A program made the translations under genes and the position numbers. This document shows, in pieces, positions 27,521 through 36,167 of a stretch of 64,000 nt of DNA. The DNA comes from Lascolabacillus massiliensis (lineage in GTDB: Bacteria; Bacteroidota; Bacteroidia; Bacteroidales; Dysgonomonadaceae): assembly GCF_001282625.1 (NCBI RefSeq), contig NZ_CTEJ01000001.1, positions 806,001-870,000 on the forward strand, given 5' to 3'. The notes below the pieces were generated by a model, which saw only the letters and a list, made by a program, of their open reading frames with translations, had not been told where the DNA came from and did no database searches. Every line of letters begins with the position of its first letter. Positions within the stretch are counted from its first letter, which is position 1.

Positions 27521-28027
27521 TCAATTGGTTTTATATTTATATGAAACCTGAGCCAACTCTTCGTTAGCTTTCTTGATCTTATTTTTAAGTGAAATTTTAT
27601 ATTCTACCAATTTATTTTGCAATGCCTCATCTCCTGTGGCAATCATCTGCAAAGCAAGTATAGCAGCATTAAGGGATCCGTTTATACCAACGGTTGCAAC
27701 AGGTATTCCAGGTGGCATCTGCACAATTGAAAGCAGTGCATCAATCCCTTCCAGTGATGCTTTAATTGGAACACCGATAACCGGTATTGATGTCATTGAA
27801 GCAATTACTCCGGGCAAATGTGCAGCCATACCTGCTGCAGCAATAATCACCTTGATACCATTTTCTGCAGCACCCTTTGCAAATATTTCAACCTCTTCAG
27901 GAGTTCTGTGAGCTGAAAGTGCATTTATCTCGAATGGCACCTCCATCTCATCAAGAAACTTGGCTGCTTTTTCCATTACAGGAAGATCAGAAGTGCTTCC
28001 CATAATGATACTTACTATAGGCTTCAT
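27521..28027 (-). CDS. purE: N5-carboxyaminoimidazole ribonucleotide mutase
   Basis: PurE moves the carboxyl group of N5-CAIR to C4 in purine synthesis. The 168-residue protein begins with IIMGSTSDLPVMEKAAKFLDE and has SAHRTPEEV and IAAAGMAAHLPGVIAS. It also has PVIGVPIKASLEGIDALLSIVQMPPGIPVATVGI, which covers the active site. It is a normal class I PurE and lies between gcvH (6 bases upstream) and the SIS gene. Confidence 0.96.
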   Translation of the reverse strand: MKPIVSIIMGSTSDLPVMEKAAKFLDEMEVPFEINALSAHRTPEEVEIFAKGAAENGIKVIIAAAGMAAHLPGVIASMTSIPVIGVPIKASLEGIDALLSIVQMPPGIPVATVGINGSLNAAILALQMIATGDEALQNKLVEYKISLKNKIKKANEELAQVSYKYKTN

Positions 28028-28033
28028 ATAATC

Positions 28034-28414
28034 TTACTTTCCGATAAAACTTTTGTAGTCAGCAGCAGACATTAAGCCATCTAACTCTTCTGGTTTCTCA
28101 ATTGTAACTTTTATTATCCATCCTTTTTCATATGGATCTTGATTAACCATCTCAGGAGCGTCATCCAGTTCAGGGTTTATTTCCAGAACCTCACCACTAA
28201 CAGGCATCAACAGGTCAGATACAGTTTTAACGGCCTCTACACTTCCAAACACTTCTCCCTGTTCGAGAGTTTCACCTTCTGTAGATACATCAATGAACAC
28301 AATATCACCCAGCTCTTCCTGAGCAAAATCGGTAATACCTATAAAAGCTTCGTTGCCTTCCACTCTCACCCATTCATGATCGGAAGAGTACTTTAAGTTT
28401 TCAGGAAAATTCAT
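28034..28414 (-). CDS. gcvH: Glycine cleavage system H protein
   Basis: The H protein carries the lipoyl arm that shuttles the methylamine group between P, T and L proteins. It is 126 residues long, with [29 protein letters not shown] split over the first hammerhead strands and the lipoylated Lys in [11 protein letters not shown]. The C-terminal block GWIIKVTI is also present. The other glycine-cleavage genes are not in this window. It is the first gene before purE. Confidence 0.95.
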   Translation of the reverse strand: MNFPENLKYSSDHEWVRVEGNEAFIGITDFAQEELGDIVFIDVSTEGETLEQGEVFGSVEAVKTVSDLLMPVSGEVLEINPELDDAPEMVNQDPYEKGWIIKVTIEKPEELDGLMSAADYKSFIGK

Positions 28415-28488
28415 AGTAGTCTATTTTTTTTATTTTATAAATAATAATTGTAAATGTACAATATAATAATTTAATTACAAAAGCTTGC

Positions 28489-29097
28489 TTATGTGCCGAT
28501 CCAAACAAACGTAAAAGACACAATAAAACCAAGTAGAAACCCGGCTATAACTTGCGAAAGTGTGTGTCGTTTTAAGATAAGTCTGGATGTACCTATTAAT
28601 CCTGCAAGAATAAACAAACCCATAAACATAATATAGGGGTTGGAGCGTTCTACGAAATAACAAACAGCCATTGCACCACCAGTCAGACCTCCAATGCCAA
28701 ACATATGTGCACTTATTTTCCATATAAATGTAATAAGTATGGCAATTATCATAATGGCAACAGATGAAGCCATAATCATCATAAACCAGGTAGGCATATT
28801 CATTCTGTAATAATATATAATCATTACAGTGTATGAGATAAGTGTGATTAAATATGGATAAATACGCTCCTTTCGAACTTTAAGTGACAGATCCGAAATT
28901 ATACCCAGTTTATATAATATAGTTATAAGTACTGCCGGAATAATAAATGAAAAGAACAGTACGGGAGTAATTATTTGCCAGAATTTATGAGAATAAATTG
29001 CACCAAAATAGGTGTAAGCGAACAGTAGTAAAATGCTGTACGCCGGCATCAATAATGGCTGGAAAACTGTGGAGATTACATGTGCTATCGATTTCAT
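28489..29097 (-). CDS. PAP2-superfamily membrane phosphatase-like protein
   Basis: This is a 202-residue integral membrane protein with about six segments. Traces of the PAP2 phosphatase motifs are in order: KVRKERIYP (for KxxxxxxRP), AHMFGIGGLTGG (for PSGH), and SRLILKRHTLSQVIAG (for SRxxxxxHxxxDV). The final Asp is replaced by Gln and the Ser-Gly-His is altered, so activity is uncertain. It may act on undecaprenyl or phospholipid phosphates. It is 9 bases after the rpoN stop, on the same strand. Confidence 0.75.
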   Translation of the reverse strand: MKSIAHVISTVFQPLLMPAYSILLLFAYTYFGAIYSHKFWQIITPVLFFSFIIPAVLITILYKLGIISDLSLKVRKERIYPYLITLISYTVMIIYYYRMNMPTWFMMIMASSVAIMIIAILITFIWKISAHMFGIGGLTGGAMAVCYFVERSNPYIMFMGLFILAGLIGTSRLILKRHTLSQVIAGFLLGFIVSFTFVWIGT

Positions 29098-29106
29098 CGG
29101 ACAAAG

Positions 29107-30561
29107 TTAAAGTTTTTTTCTCAAACGTGCCACGGGAATATTTAATTGTTCTCTGTATTTTGCAACAGTTCTACGGGCAATAACATAACCTTTGCTATTA
29201 AGTATTTTTGTAAGCTGTTCATCTGTAAGAGGTTTTGCAGAATTTTCATTTTCTATACTCTCCATTAATATAGATTTTACTTCTCTCGATGAAATATCTT
29301 CGCCATCTACGGTTTGCATTGCTTCAGAGAAAAAATATTTCAGTGGATAAATATTAGTATTTGTCTGTACATATTTGCTGTTACTGACTCTTGAAATAGT
29401 AGAAATATCAAATCCGGTTTTTTCAGCCACATCTTTTAGAATCATTGGTTTTAGCATAGTTTCATCTTCAGTGAGAAAGAAATCATACTGAATGCTTACT
29501 ATTGCTTCCATTGTACGTTGCAGAGTGTTTTGCCTTTGTCTTACTGCATCAATGAACCATTTTGCAGAATCCACCTTCTGCTTCATGAAAAGTATTGCCT
29601 GTTTATCATCTGATGACATACTGGTTTTGTTGTCAGTATATCCCTTTAGCATTTCTGAAAAATTACGATTAACTCTTAGGTTAGGTATATTGCTGTTATT
29701 CAGTTGAATTGTCACTTCACCGTTATACGAATCGACTATAAAGTCGGGAGTAATATTATTCATTGCAGTCTGCATTGTCCCTCCAAGAGTATTTCCCGGT
29801 TTTGGATTAAGAGAAATAATTACTTCAATTGCATCTTTTAATTTTTCCTGAGTGATGTTTAGCAGACGTATTATTTTATCGTAATGTTTTTTGGAAAATT
29901 CCTCGAAATAATCCGTAATTATAGTGGTTGCAATTTCAACCTCTTCAGATTGTTTTTCTCGACCGAGTTGTATCAGCAGGCATTCCTGAAGATCACGTGC
30001 ACCTATACCTGCCGGGTCAAGATCCTGAATTTCGTATAATATATCCTCAAGTTGCAGAGGAGTTACATCCAGCTGTTGCTGAAAAAGCAGGTCGTTGGAA
30101 ATAGATTGCAAATCTCTTTGCAGATAACCGTTTTCATCAATATTGCCTATAATATACTCAGCTATTGTCTGTTTTTCTGAGTCCAAATCCATTAGTCCGA
30201 TTTGTTCAAACAGATAATCATGCAATGATTTATCATCATAATAGCTGATCTCGAAAAAGTCAGTATCACTCTTTCTCTCTGATTTGTTAAGTCTGTAATC
30301 GGGAATATCATCATCTGAAAAATAATCACCCAGAATCATTTCATCCTGGGTCAAATTATCTGCTTCGGATATTTCATCATCAATAACTGAACTTTCAGAC
30401 AGGTCATTATCAGTTGTTTCAAGTGCCGGATTTTCTTCAATTTCCTGTTTTATCCGATCCTCTACTTCAACATTATTAAGTTCAATCAGCTTAATCACCT
30501 GCATCTGAAGAGGTGATAGCCGTTGTATCTGTTTAAGTTCTTGTTGCTGCCTTAAAGCCAT
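29107..30561 (-). CDS. rpoN: RNA polymerase sigma-54 factor
   Basis: The protein has 484 residues. Region I is Gln-rich (LRQQQELKQIQRLSPLQMQ), an acidic region II follows (many Asp/Glu, about 50-110), and then the core-binding region. The C-terminus has the DNA-binding part with the RpoN box ARRTVAKYRE close to the end. Sigma-54 needs an enhancer-binding ATPase. A response regulator of that general type is encoded at 52063, but its AAA domain is degenerate. Confidence 0.96.
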   Translation of the reverse strand: MALRQQQELKQIQRLSPLQMQVIKLIELNNVEVEDRIKQEIEENPALETTDNDLSESSVIDDEISEADNLTQDEMILGDYFSDDDIPDYRLNKSERKSDTDFFEISYYDDKSLHDYLFEQIGLMDLDSEKQTIAEYIIGNIDENGYLQRDLQSISNDLLFQQQLDVTPLQLEDILYEIQDLDPAGIGARDLQECLLIQLGREKQSEEVEIATTIITDYFEEFSKKHYDKIIRLLNITQEKLKDAIEVIISLNPKPGNTLGGTMQTAMNNITPDFIVDSYNGEVTIQLNNSNIPNLRVNRNFSEMLKGYTDNKTSMSSDDKQAILFMKQKVDSAKWFIDAVRQRQNTLQRTMEAIVSIQYDFFLTEDETMLKPMILKDVAEKTGFDISTISRVSNSKYVQTNTNIYPLKYFFSEAMQTVDGEDISSREVKSILMESIENENSAKPLTDEQLTKILNSKGYVIARRTVAKYREQLNIPVARLRKKL

Positions 30562-30605
30562 ATACGAGAATATAATTTCTATGGCAAAGATAATTATTTC
30601 TGAAC

Positions 30606-30932
30606 TTACTCACAAAATGAGTCGTCATATCCTGCCTTACAGGTTAATGGTGCCAATGCATATGAATCATATTCATCATATGCAGGTCCGGGTATTCCAC
30701 TAATAACCACAATCCGGTCCAATCTCACTTTTTCTCCATTTTCGAAAATAAGGAAATCTCCTTCTTCCCTGTTATTCTCGATTTTAATAATCCTGCCGTT
30801 GGACTCCCCCAGTTCAGGCTCATCCGAAAAAGTAAAATAAATCACTCTTGTTTCATCTTTTTTCATCTGCTCCTCAATAATTTCGAAGTATTCCGGATCT
30901 ATTGGCAAGTATCTTGGTCTCATTATTTTCAT
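30606..30932 (-). CDS. Conserved hypothetical protein, 108 aa
   Basis: This small acidic soluble protein has no signal peptide; ATG codons at residues 1 and 4 are both possible starts. The middle looks like a small beta-barrel (YFTFSDEPELGE, GRIIKIENN, FLIFENGEKVRLDRIVVISG), followed by an acidic-aromatic tail with two Cys (PLTCKAG, SFCE). The barrel part vaguely recalls Rho-binding antiterminators or Sm-like folds, but I would not name it. It lies 44 bases upstream of rpoN and may be co-transcribed with it. Confidence 0.7.
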   Translation of the reverse strand: MKIMRPRYLPIDPEYFEIIEEQMKKDETRVIYFTFSDEPELGESNGRIIKIENNREEGDFLIFENGEKVRLDRIVVISGIPGPAYDEYDSYALAPLTCKAGYDDSFCE

Positions 30933-31059
30933 CAGTTTTGTTTAAGTATAAAACAATTTCCCACTTATTAGGTTCACCTATTTATTGTTCTGTTGAATGT
31001 TGGAATTTGAAACTTTTTATTACCTTTGAAACGTCAACAATGTTTAAAAAAAGATCGCA

Positions 31060-31623
31060 ATGATATTCAAGTTTCTAATTCTGTCGGATGAAGTTGACAA
31101 CTTCAAAAGGGAAATTAAAATAGATGCTGATGCAACATTCCTGGATTTATATAAATCCATATTGGATTGCACCGGTTATAGTGATAAAGAGATGGCTTCA
31201 TTTTTTCTCACTGATAATAAATGGCGAAAGAAGCAGGAAATTACTCTGGTTGAAATGGATACCGATTCAGATGAAGATTCATTTACAATGGATGAGTGTG
31301 TATTAAGTGATTTTCTTGAGGATGAAAAACAAAAACTTATGTTCGTGTTTGAATATCTGACCGAACGTGCTTTATATATTGAGTTATCAGAAATAATACC
31401 CGGGAAAAATCTAAAAAAAGCTATCTGCACTGTTTCTGAAGGTGAACCACCTGTTCAGATTACTGAAATACAGGATGTAAAGCATGAAGGAGTAACTTTT
31501 GATTTGGGCGAATCATTTTATGGTGATGAAAACTTTGATCTGGATGAATTAGATAAGGAAGGTTTTGATGGTTTGGACGAGATCGACATTTCATCAAATA
31601 CTGATTCAGCTGATATTTATTAA
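31060..31623 (+). CDS. Plasmid pRiA4b ORF-3-like family protein
   Basis: The 187-residue soluble protein resembles the PRiA4_ORF3 (IS1096 passenger-like) domain in its first 130 residues: FKREIKIDADATFLDLYKSILDCTGY, then FFLTDNKWRKKQEIT, LSDFLEDEKQKLMFVFEYL, and ELSEIIPG. The tail is strongly acidic (GDENFDLDELDKEGFDGLDEID). Despite the family name there is no transposase or inverted repeat nearby, and Bacteroidetes commonly carry this gene just upstream of miaA. The function is unknown. Confidence 0.8.
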   Translation: MIFKFLILSDEVDNFKREIKIDADATFLDLYKSILDCTGYSDKEMASFFLTDNKWRKKQEITLVEMDTDSDEDSFTMDECVLSDFLEDEKQKLMFVFEYLTERALYIELSEIIPGKNLKKAICTVSEGEPPVQITEIQDVKHEGVTFDLGESFYGDENFDLDELDKEGFDGLDEIDISSNTDSADIY

Positions 31624-31683
31624 ATTAAGTTTATATTATTACCTAATCTATTAATATTAAACTCTTTAAATCCAAAAATTATA

Positions 31684-32589
31684 ATGAATATCCTCCTCGT
31701 ATTGCTTGGTCCTACAGGTGTTGGTAAGACCGAGTGGAGTCTAAACGTGGCGGAGAAATTAAACAGTCCGATATTATCAGCCGATTCAAGGCAGATCTAT
31801 AAGGGTATGAGTATCTGTACAGCCGCACCTACTCAAGCACAGATGCAGCGCGTACCACATTATTTCGTTGAAATATTATCTCCCGAAGATTATTATAGTG
31901 CAAGTATATATGAGCAGGAGGCATTAGCAATGCTCCGGAAGCTCTTCAAAGATCATAGAGTTATTGTTATGACTGGAGGTTCTATGATGTATATAGATGC
32001 TGTTTGTAATGGTATTGATGATATACCTACTATTGATAGTTCATTACGAAAAGATATTCAGGAGTTATATAAAAAAGAGGGCCTCGATCCTATTCGCCAG
32101 CAACTGAAAATTCTGGATCCACAGTTTTATTCCGAAGTAGATTTGAAAAATCCAAAACGAGTAATTCATGCTCTTGAAGTTTGTTTGATGGCAGGAAAAC
32201 CCTATTCCTCATTACGTACTAATTCAAAAAAGGAACGCCCTTTTGATATTGTAAAGGTTGGTTTTAATATGGATAGAGAACAATTATATGATAGAATAAA
32301 CAGGCGCGTTGAAAATATGGTTGAAGAAGGTCTTATTGAAGAAGCGCGCAGTTTTTATCCTATCAGGCATCTTAATTCATTAAATACAGTGGGGTATAAA
32401 GAGCTTTTCGAATATTTTGATGGAAGGTGTACACTTGATTTTGCAATTGATAAGATTAAACAACACTCACGAAATTATGCAAGAAAGCAGATAACCTGGT
32501 TTAAAAAAGATAAAGATATAAATTGGATAAATCTGTCAAACTCAGAAGATATGGTTGTAGAAAGAATACTGAACTTGCTGCCACAGTGA
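31684..32589 (+). CDS. miaA: tRNA dimethylallyltransferase
   Basis: MiaA adds a dimethylallyl group to A37 of tRNAs reading UNN codons. The 301-residue protein has the P-loop LGPTGVGKTE (about 9-18), SADSRQIYKGM, PHYFVEILSPEDYYSA, and MTGGSMMYIDAV. The C-terminal tRNA-contact region QHSRNYARKQITWFKKD is also intact. The length is normal. It is 60 bases downstream of the pRiA4b ORF-3-like gene and upstream of the tRNA-Asn pair. Confidence 0.95.
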   Translation: MNILLVLLGPTGVGKTEWSLNVAEKLNSPILSADSRQIYKGMSICTAAPTQAQMQRVPHYFVEILSPEDYYSASIYEQEALAMLRKLFKDHRVIVMTGGSMMYIDAVCNGIDDIPTIDSSLRKDIQELYKKEGLDPIRQQLKILDPQFYSEVDLKNPKRVIHALEVCLMAGKPYSSLRTNSKKERPFDIVKVGFNMDREQLYDRINRRVENMVEEGLIEEARSFYPIRHLNSLNTVGYKELFEYFDGRCTLDFAIDKIKQHSRNYARKQITWFKKDKDINWINLSNSEDMVVERILNLLPQ

Positions 32590-32619
32590 AATACATATGT
32601 ATTTTTTTTCTTATAACTA

Positions 32620-32650
32620 TTGGAACATTCGGAAAATTGTACTACTTTTG
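32620..32650 (+). promoter_or_regulatory. Promoter of the tandem tRNA-Asn genes
   Basis: The -33 TTG (32620-32622) and -7 TACTTTTG (32643-32650) are separated by 20 bases, a full match to the Bacteroidetes sigma-ABfr consensus. Transcription would start near 32656, about 20 bases before the first tRNA. Confidence 0.75.
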
Positions 32651-32676
32651 CAACACTTTTTAGAAAAGCAAATAAT

Positions 32677-32750
32677 TCTTCCTTAGCTCAGTTGGTTAGA
32701 GCATCTGACTGTTAATCAGAGGGTCCTTGGTTCAAGTCCAAGAGGAAGAG
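32677..32750 (+). tRNA. tRNA-Asn (anticodon GTT), copy 1
   Basis: The cloverleaf can be drawn by eye. The acceptor is TCTTCCT/AGGAAGA, the D-arm is GCTC..GAGC, and the anticodon stem TCTGA/TCAGA holds GTT at 32711-32713. The T-arm is CTTGG/CCAAG with loop TTCAAGT, and the discriminator is G. Only CA follows, so CCA is added after transcription. Confidence 0.97.
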
Positions 32751-32783
32751 CAAAAAAAGATTTAAGATTAAAAAGTGAAATAT

Positions 32784-32857
32784 TCTTCCTTAGCTCAGTT
32801 GGTTAGAGCATCTGACTGTTAATCAGAGGGTCCTTGGTTCAAGTCCAAGAGGAAGAG
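32784..32857 (+). tRNA. tRNA-Asn (anticodon GTT), copy 2
   Basis: This is an exact copy of the tRNA at 32677-32750, shifted by 107 bases, with the anticodon at 32818-32820. The 33-base spacer is AT-rich and differs from the leader of copy 1. Both copies are likely cut from a single transcript ending at the terminator just downstream. Confidence 0.97.
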
Positions 32858-32863
32858 CAAAAG

Positions 32864-32890
32864 AACGAGTCAAAAGGCTCGTTTTTTTTG
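32864..32890 (+). terminator. Terminator of the tRNA-Asn operon
   Basis: An eight-base-pair stem AACGAGTC/GGCTCGTT (one G-T pair) with an AAAA loop is followed by a run of T (32883-32889). Confidence 0.9.
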
Positions 32891-32976
32891 TTTTATATTA
32901 TTAATTACAACAAAATCGGCTATTTTGCCGTTAAAACGGTTGACAAACTATTTCCTAATTAAATTCACAATTCAAG

Positions 32977-33933
32977 ATGAAGAGAGTGTTAATTACTTAC
33001 CGCCTGAAACCTGAAGGGCTTACTGTTTTAAATGATAAATATGAGCTCACCCTTCCCAAAGATAGATCTTTTTTTTCAAGAGAAGAGGTTCTTGAATTAA
33101 TACCGGAATATGATGTATTAGTACCAAATTTTAGTTTTTTTACAGATAAGGAAATAATGGACAGAGGTGTAAATCTTGAATTAATCTCTAATTTTGGAGT
33201 CGGGTTCAATAATATTGATGTAGATTATGCAACAAGAAAGGGAATAGTGGTAACAAATATTCCAAAAACCACAAGAGAGCCAACTGCTGAGTTTGCTTTT
33301 GCTCTTCTTCTTGGAGCAGCCAGAAGGATAGGGTATTATGACCGAAAGATTCGTACTCCACAAGGTGTAAGCTGGGGTACTTATACAGATGCTGGTCTTC
33401 CTGTTTTTGGAAAAACTCTTGGAATAATAGGGATGGGTAGAATTGGTCAGTCTCTGGCACGACGAGCAGTTGCTTCAGGTATGAATATAATATATAATAA
33501 CAGAAACAGGCTGGCTGAGGATATAGAGAAGCAATATTCTGCCCGTTTTGTTTCAAAGGACGAATTGTTGAAAACTGCCGATTTTATATCACTCAATGCC
33601 CCTTCAACTCCTGAGACATATCATATGATTGGAGAGAAAGAGTTTAATATGATGAAACAAACAGCAGTTTTTATCAATACAGCACGTGGTGATATGGTTG
33701 ATGAAAAGGCAATGTTAAAAGCATTAAAAGAGAACAGAATATGGGCTGCTGCTCTTGATGTTTTTGAGAATGAACCCCATATTCTTCCCGAGTTGTTAGA
33801 GCTTGATAATGTGCTGCTGGCACCTCATGCAGGAACTAAAACTTTAGAGGACAGAATTGCCATGTCGGTAGAGATGGCACAGAATATTGTAGGTTTCTAT
33901 GAAGGTACATATCCTATTTCACGTGTAAATTAA
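32977..33933 (+). CDS. D-isomer-specific 2-hydroxyacid dehydrogenase (NAD-dependent)
   Basis: The 318-residue cytoplasmic oxidoreductase has the NAD site GIIGMGRIGQSLARRA (about 148-163). The catalytic triad is seen as Arg in INTARGDMVDE, Glu in DVFENEPHIL, and His in APHAGTKT. The N-terminal substrate domain holds SNFGVGFNNIDVDYA. Members reduce glyoxylate, hydroxypyruvate, phenylpyruvate or similar 2-keto acids; the sequence does not decide between them, and no serine-pathway gene is next to it. A weak inverted repeat CGGC..GCCG lies about 50 bases upstream. Confidence 0.9.
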   Translation: MKRVLITYRLKPEGLTVLNDKYELTLPKDRSFFSREEVLELIPEYDVLVPNFSFFTDKEIMDRGVNLELISNFGVGFNNIDVDYATRKGIVVTNIPKTTREPTAEFAFALLLGAARRIGYYDRKIRTPQGVSWGTYTDAGLPVFGKTLGIIGMGRIGQSLARRAVASGMNIIYNNRNRLAEDIEKQYSARFVSKDELLKTADFISLNAPSTPETYHMIGEKEFNMMKQTAVFINTARGDMVDEKAMLKALKENRIWAAALDVFENEPHILPELLELDNVLLAPHAGTKTLEDRIAMSVEMAQNIVGFYEGTYPISRVN

Positions 33934-33989
33934 AATCATATTAAATTATCCAATCTGTTTATATATATGTAATAAATAATATTGTATAT

Positions 33990-34754
33990 ATGTCCGCACT
34001 AGAAATTAAAAATAAACTTATTGCATTAGGAAGTCCCGAAAGAGCAAATCATTCTGCTTATTTCTTTAAAACTGCCGAAGGAGAGTATGGATATGGTGAT
34101 AAATTTATAGGATGCACTGTGCCTGAAACTCGAAGTGTAGCAAATAAATATCCCGACTTACCTTTATCTGAAAATAAAAAGTTGCTTGAAGATGAATTAC
34201 ATGAGTGCAGATTATGTGCTTTGGTAATTCTAACACATCAATTTAAAAAGGCCAATGAAATAGTTAAATATGAGATACTTAACTACTACTTAGCAAATAC
34301 AATTCATATAAATAACTGGGATCTGGTTGATGTTTCGTCATATAAGATAGTGGGCGAATGGCTCAAAAACAGAGAAGATAGGTCTCTATTATATCAACTT
34401 GCAGAAAGCGAACTGCTCTGGGATCAACGTATAGCAGTAATTTCAACATTAACATTTATACGAAATAACGATTTTAATGATACATTAGAATTATCAGAGA
34501 TGTTTCTCACACACCAACATGATCTTATGCATAAAGCTTGTGGATGGATGTTGCGAGAAGTCGGGAAAAGAGATGAGGCTGTATTGTTACACTTTCTTAA
34601 TAAACATGCAGCTATTATGCCACGTACAATGCTCAGATACTCGATTGAGAAATTTCCTGATGAGTTGAGAAAATATTATTTAAGCTACAGACAGATAGGA
34701 AAACAGGTAGAGGGGACAAGAATACAAAATGAACAAGTTTTCAGAACAAAATAA
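33990..34754 (+). CDS. DNA alkylation repair enzyme, AlkD-like HEAT-repeat glycosylase
   Basis: The 254-residue protein is an all-helical protein of the AlkD/AlkC family, which excises N3- and N7-alkylated purines. The family is indicated by KFIGCTVPETRSVANKY, INNWDLVDVSSYKIVGEWL, SELLWDQRIAVISTLTFIRN, and HKACGWMLREVGKRD. The conserved Trp-Asp pairs of the active cleft are kept. Its end overlaps the M16 peptidase gene by 26 bases in another frame, so the two are coupled, although their functions look unrelated. Confidence 0.9.
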   Translation: MSALEIKNKLIALGSPERANHSAYFFKTAEGEYGYGDKFIGCTVPETRSVANKYPDLPLSENKKLLEDELHECRLCALVILTHQFKKANEIVKYEILNYYLANTIHINNWDLVDVSSYKIVGEWLKNREDRSLLYQLAESELLWDQRIAVISTLTFIRNNDFNDTLELSEMFLTHQHDLMHKACGWMLREVGKRDEAVLLHFLNKHAAIMPRTMLRYSIEKFPDELRKYYLSYRQIGKQVEGTRIQNEQVFRTK

Positions 34755-35994
34755 TATACTAAACACTTTAAATAGCTATAAACTGGAAAATGGCTTGCGA
34801 ATAATTCACAGACAGTTTCCATCGGAGATATCTTATTGTGGACTGGTTATAAATACAGGAACTCGTGACGAGTATCCATCAGAATATGGTATGGCTCATT
34901 TTGTGGAACATATGTTGTTTAAAGGTACAAAAAACCGCAGAGCACATCATATAATGAATAGGATGGAGAATGTAGGAGGTGACCTGAATGCATATACTAC
35001 AAAGGAAGAGACCTTTATATATGCTACTTTCCTGCAGGAACATTTTCCACGTGCAATGGAGCTGCTAAGTGATATAATTTTCAATTCTGAGTTTTCCGAA
35101 AACCAGATAAGTAAAGAGCGTGAGGTTATACTGGATGAGATTAACTCATATGATGATTCTCCTGCCGAATTGATATTTGATGACTTTGAAAATCTTATGT
35201 TTGAAGGTCATGAAATTGGTCACTATATATTAGGTTATCAAGAAACTCTTAACAGTTTCAAATCAGACAATATCCTCAATTTTGTGAACCGTCAGTATAA
35301 GATGGAGAATATGGTTCTTTTTTCTTTTGGAAAAACTCCTTTTGAAAAGGTAATTAAGCAGGCTGAAAAACACTTTGCATTTAAAAAGAATGTTTTTGGT
35401 GCTTTGAATACTGAAGTAAAAAAACGACTGTCTCCCGGTTATTTAAAACCAATTTCAAGGGTAATTCAAAAGAATACTACACAGTCGCACGTTGTTTTGG
35501 GCTGGAAAACAATGAACATGTATAATCCTGATAAGTATGTACTCTATCTGCTTAACAGCGTTCTTGGAGGAGGGAGCATGAATAGCCGGCTAAACAGCTC
35601 CTTAAGGGAAAAACATGGACTGGTTTACAATGTTGAATCAAATCATACATTATATACCGACACAGGCTTTTTGTCTATATATTATGCATGTGATCCTAAA
35701 AACAGGGAAAAGTGCCGAAAGTTAATTAATAAAGAGATAAAGAGATTAATGACCAAAGAACTTACACCTATGCAACTAACCGTGGCTAAACGTCAGCTGA
35801 TGGGACAGATGGGAATATCAGCTGAGAATAATGAAAGCAACTCACTTGTTATGGCTAAGAGTTTTCTGCATTTCAACCAATCGTCTTCTCTGGATATTAT
35901 TTTCTCAAAAATAAACAATGTAACATCAGCACAGATTTTAGAAATGGCTAATGAAATTTTCAATACCGGAGAATTCGAACTTGTCTATATTTAA
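34729..35994 (+). CDS. M16-family zinc peptidase (processing-peptidase-like)
   Basis: The 421-residue protein has the inverted zinc motif HFVEHMLFKGT (HxxEH, about residues 57-61) and the downstream Glu in EREVILDEINSYDD. The C-terminal half is typical of M16B enzymes (LNSVLGGGSMNSRLN, SLREKHGLVYNVES). No signal peptide is visible, so it is probably cytoplasmic. Many Bacteroidetes carry a single-domain copy like this of unknown substrate. The start codon lies inside the AlkD-like gene, giving a 26-base overlap. Confidence 0.93.
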   Translation: MNKFSEQNNILNTLNSYKLENGLRIIHRQFPSEISYCGLVINTGTRDEYPSEYGMAHFVEHMLFKGTKNRRAHHIMNRMENVGGDLNAYTTKEETFIYATFLQEHFPRAMELLSDIIFNSEFSENQISKEREVILDEINSYDDSPAELIFDDFENLMFEGHEIGHYILGYQETLNSFKSDNILNFVNRQYKMENMVLFSFGKTPFEKVIKQAEKHFAFKKNVFGALNTEVKKRLSPGYLKPISRVIQKNTTQSHVVLGWKTMNMYNPDKYVLYLLNSVLGGGSMNSRLNSSLREKHGLVYNVESNHTLYTDTGFLSIYYACDPKNREKCRKLINKEIKRLMTKELTPMQLTVAKRQLMGQMGISAENNESNSLVMAKSFLHFNQSSSLDIIFSKINNVTSAQILEMANEIFNTGEFELVYI

Positions 35995-36122
35995 TGGTCT
36001 GTTTTACAGTAAACTGTTAAAATAGCATCAACTTATACATTTTCTCTATATACTTTTTGTTGAGTCTAAATCTCTCTATTAATGAACAAATAACCTACAG
36101 GAGGTGTTTTATAACAGTATTT

Positions 36123-36136
36123 GAAGATATATCTTC
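36123..36136. promoter_or_regulatory. 14-base perfect palindrome upstream of the outer-membrane barrel gene
   Basis: GAAGATATATCTTC reads the same on both strands and lies 31 bases before the ATG at 36168. It could be an operator or leader hairpin; nothing else identifies it. Confidence 0.3.
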
Positions 36137-36167
36137 GAACAAACAAACTTAACTAATAATTTTAATT

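Noticed and set aside
28475-28723. Minus-strand frame overlapping the PAP2-like gene
   Set aside because: It is out of frame with a recognisable membrane protein and has no family features of its own.
31060-31623. Possible insertion-sequence remnant because of the pRiA4b ORF-3/IS1096 family label
   Set aside because: There are no transposase, terminal repeats or target duplication nearby; the name is historical and the gene sits in a stable housekeeping setting.
32677-32857. Direct repeat of about 75 bases that could be read as a CRISPR or mobile repeat
   Set aside because: Both units fold as complete tRNA-Asn genes, with a shared promoter and terminator.
33206-33556. 116-codon frame opposite the 2-hydroxyacid dehydrogenase
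   Set aside because: It is antisense to catalytic motifs of a clear gene and rich in residues typical of shadow frames.
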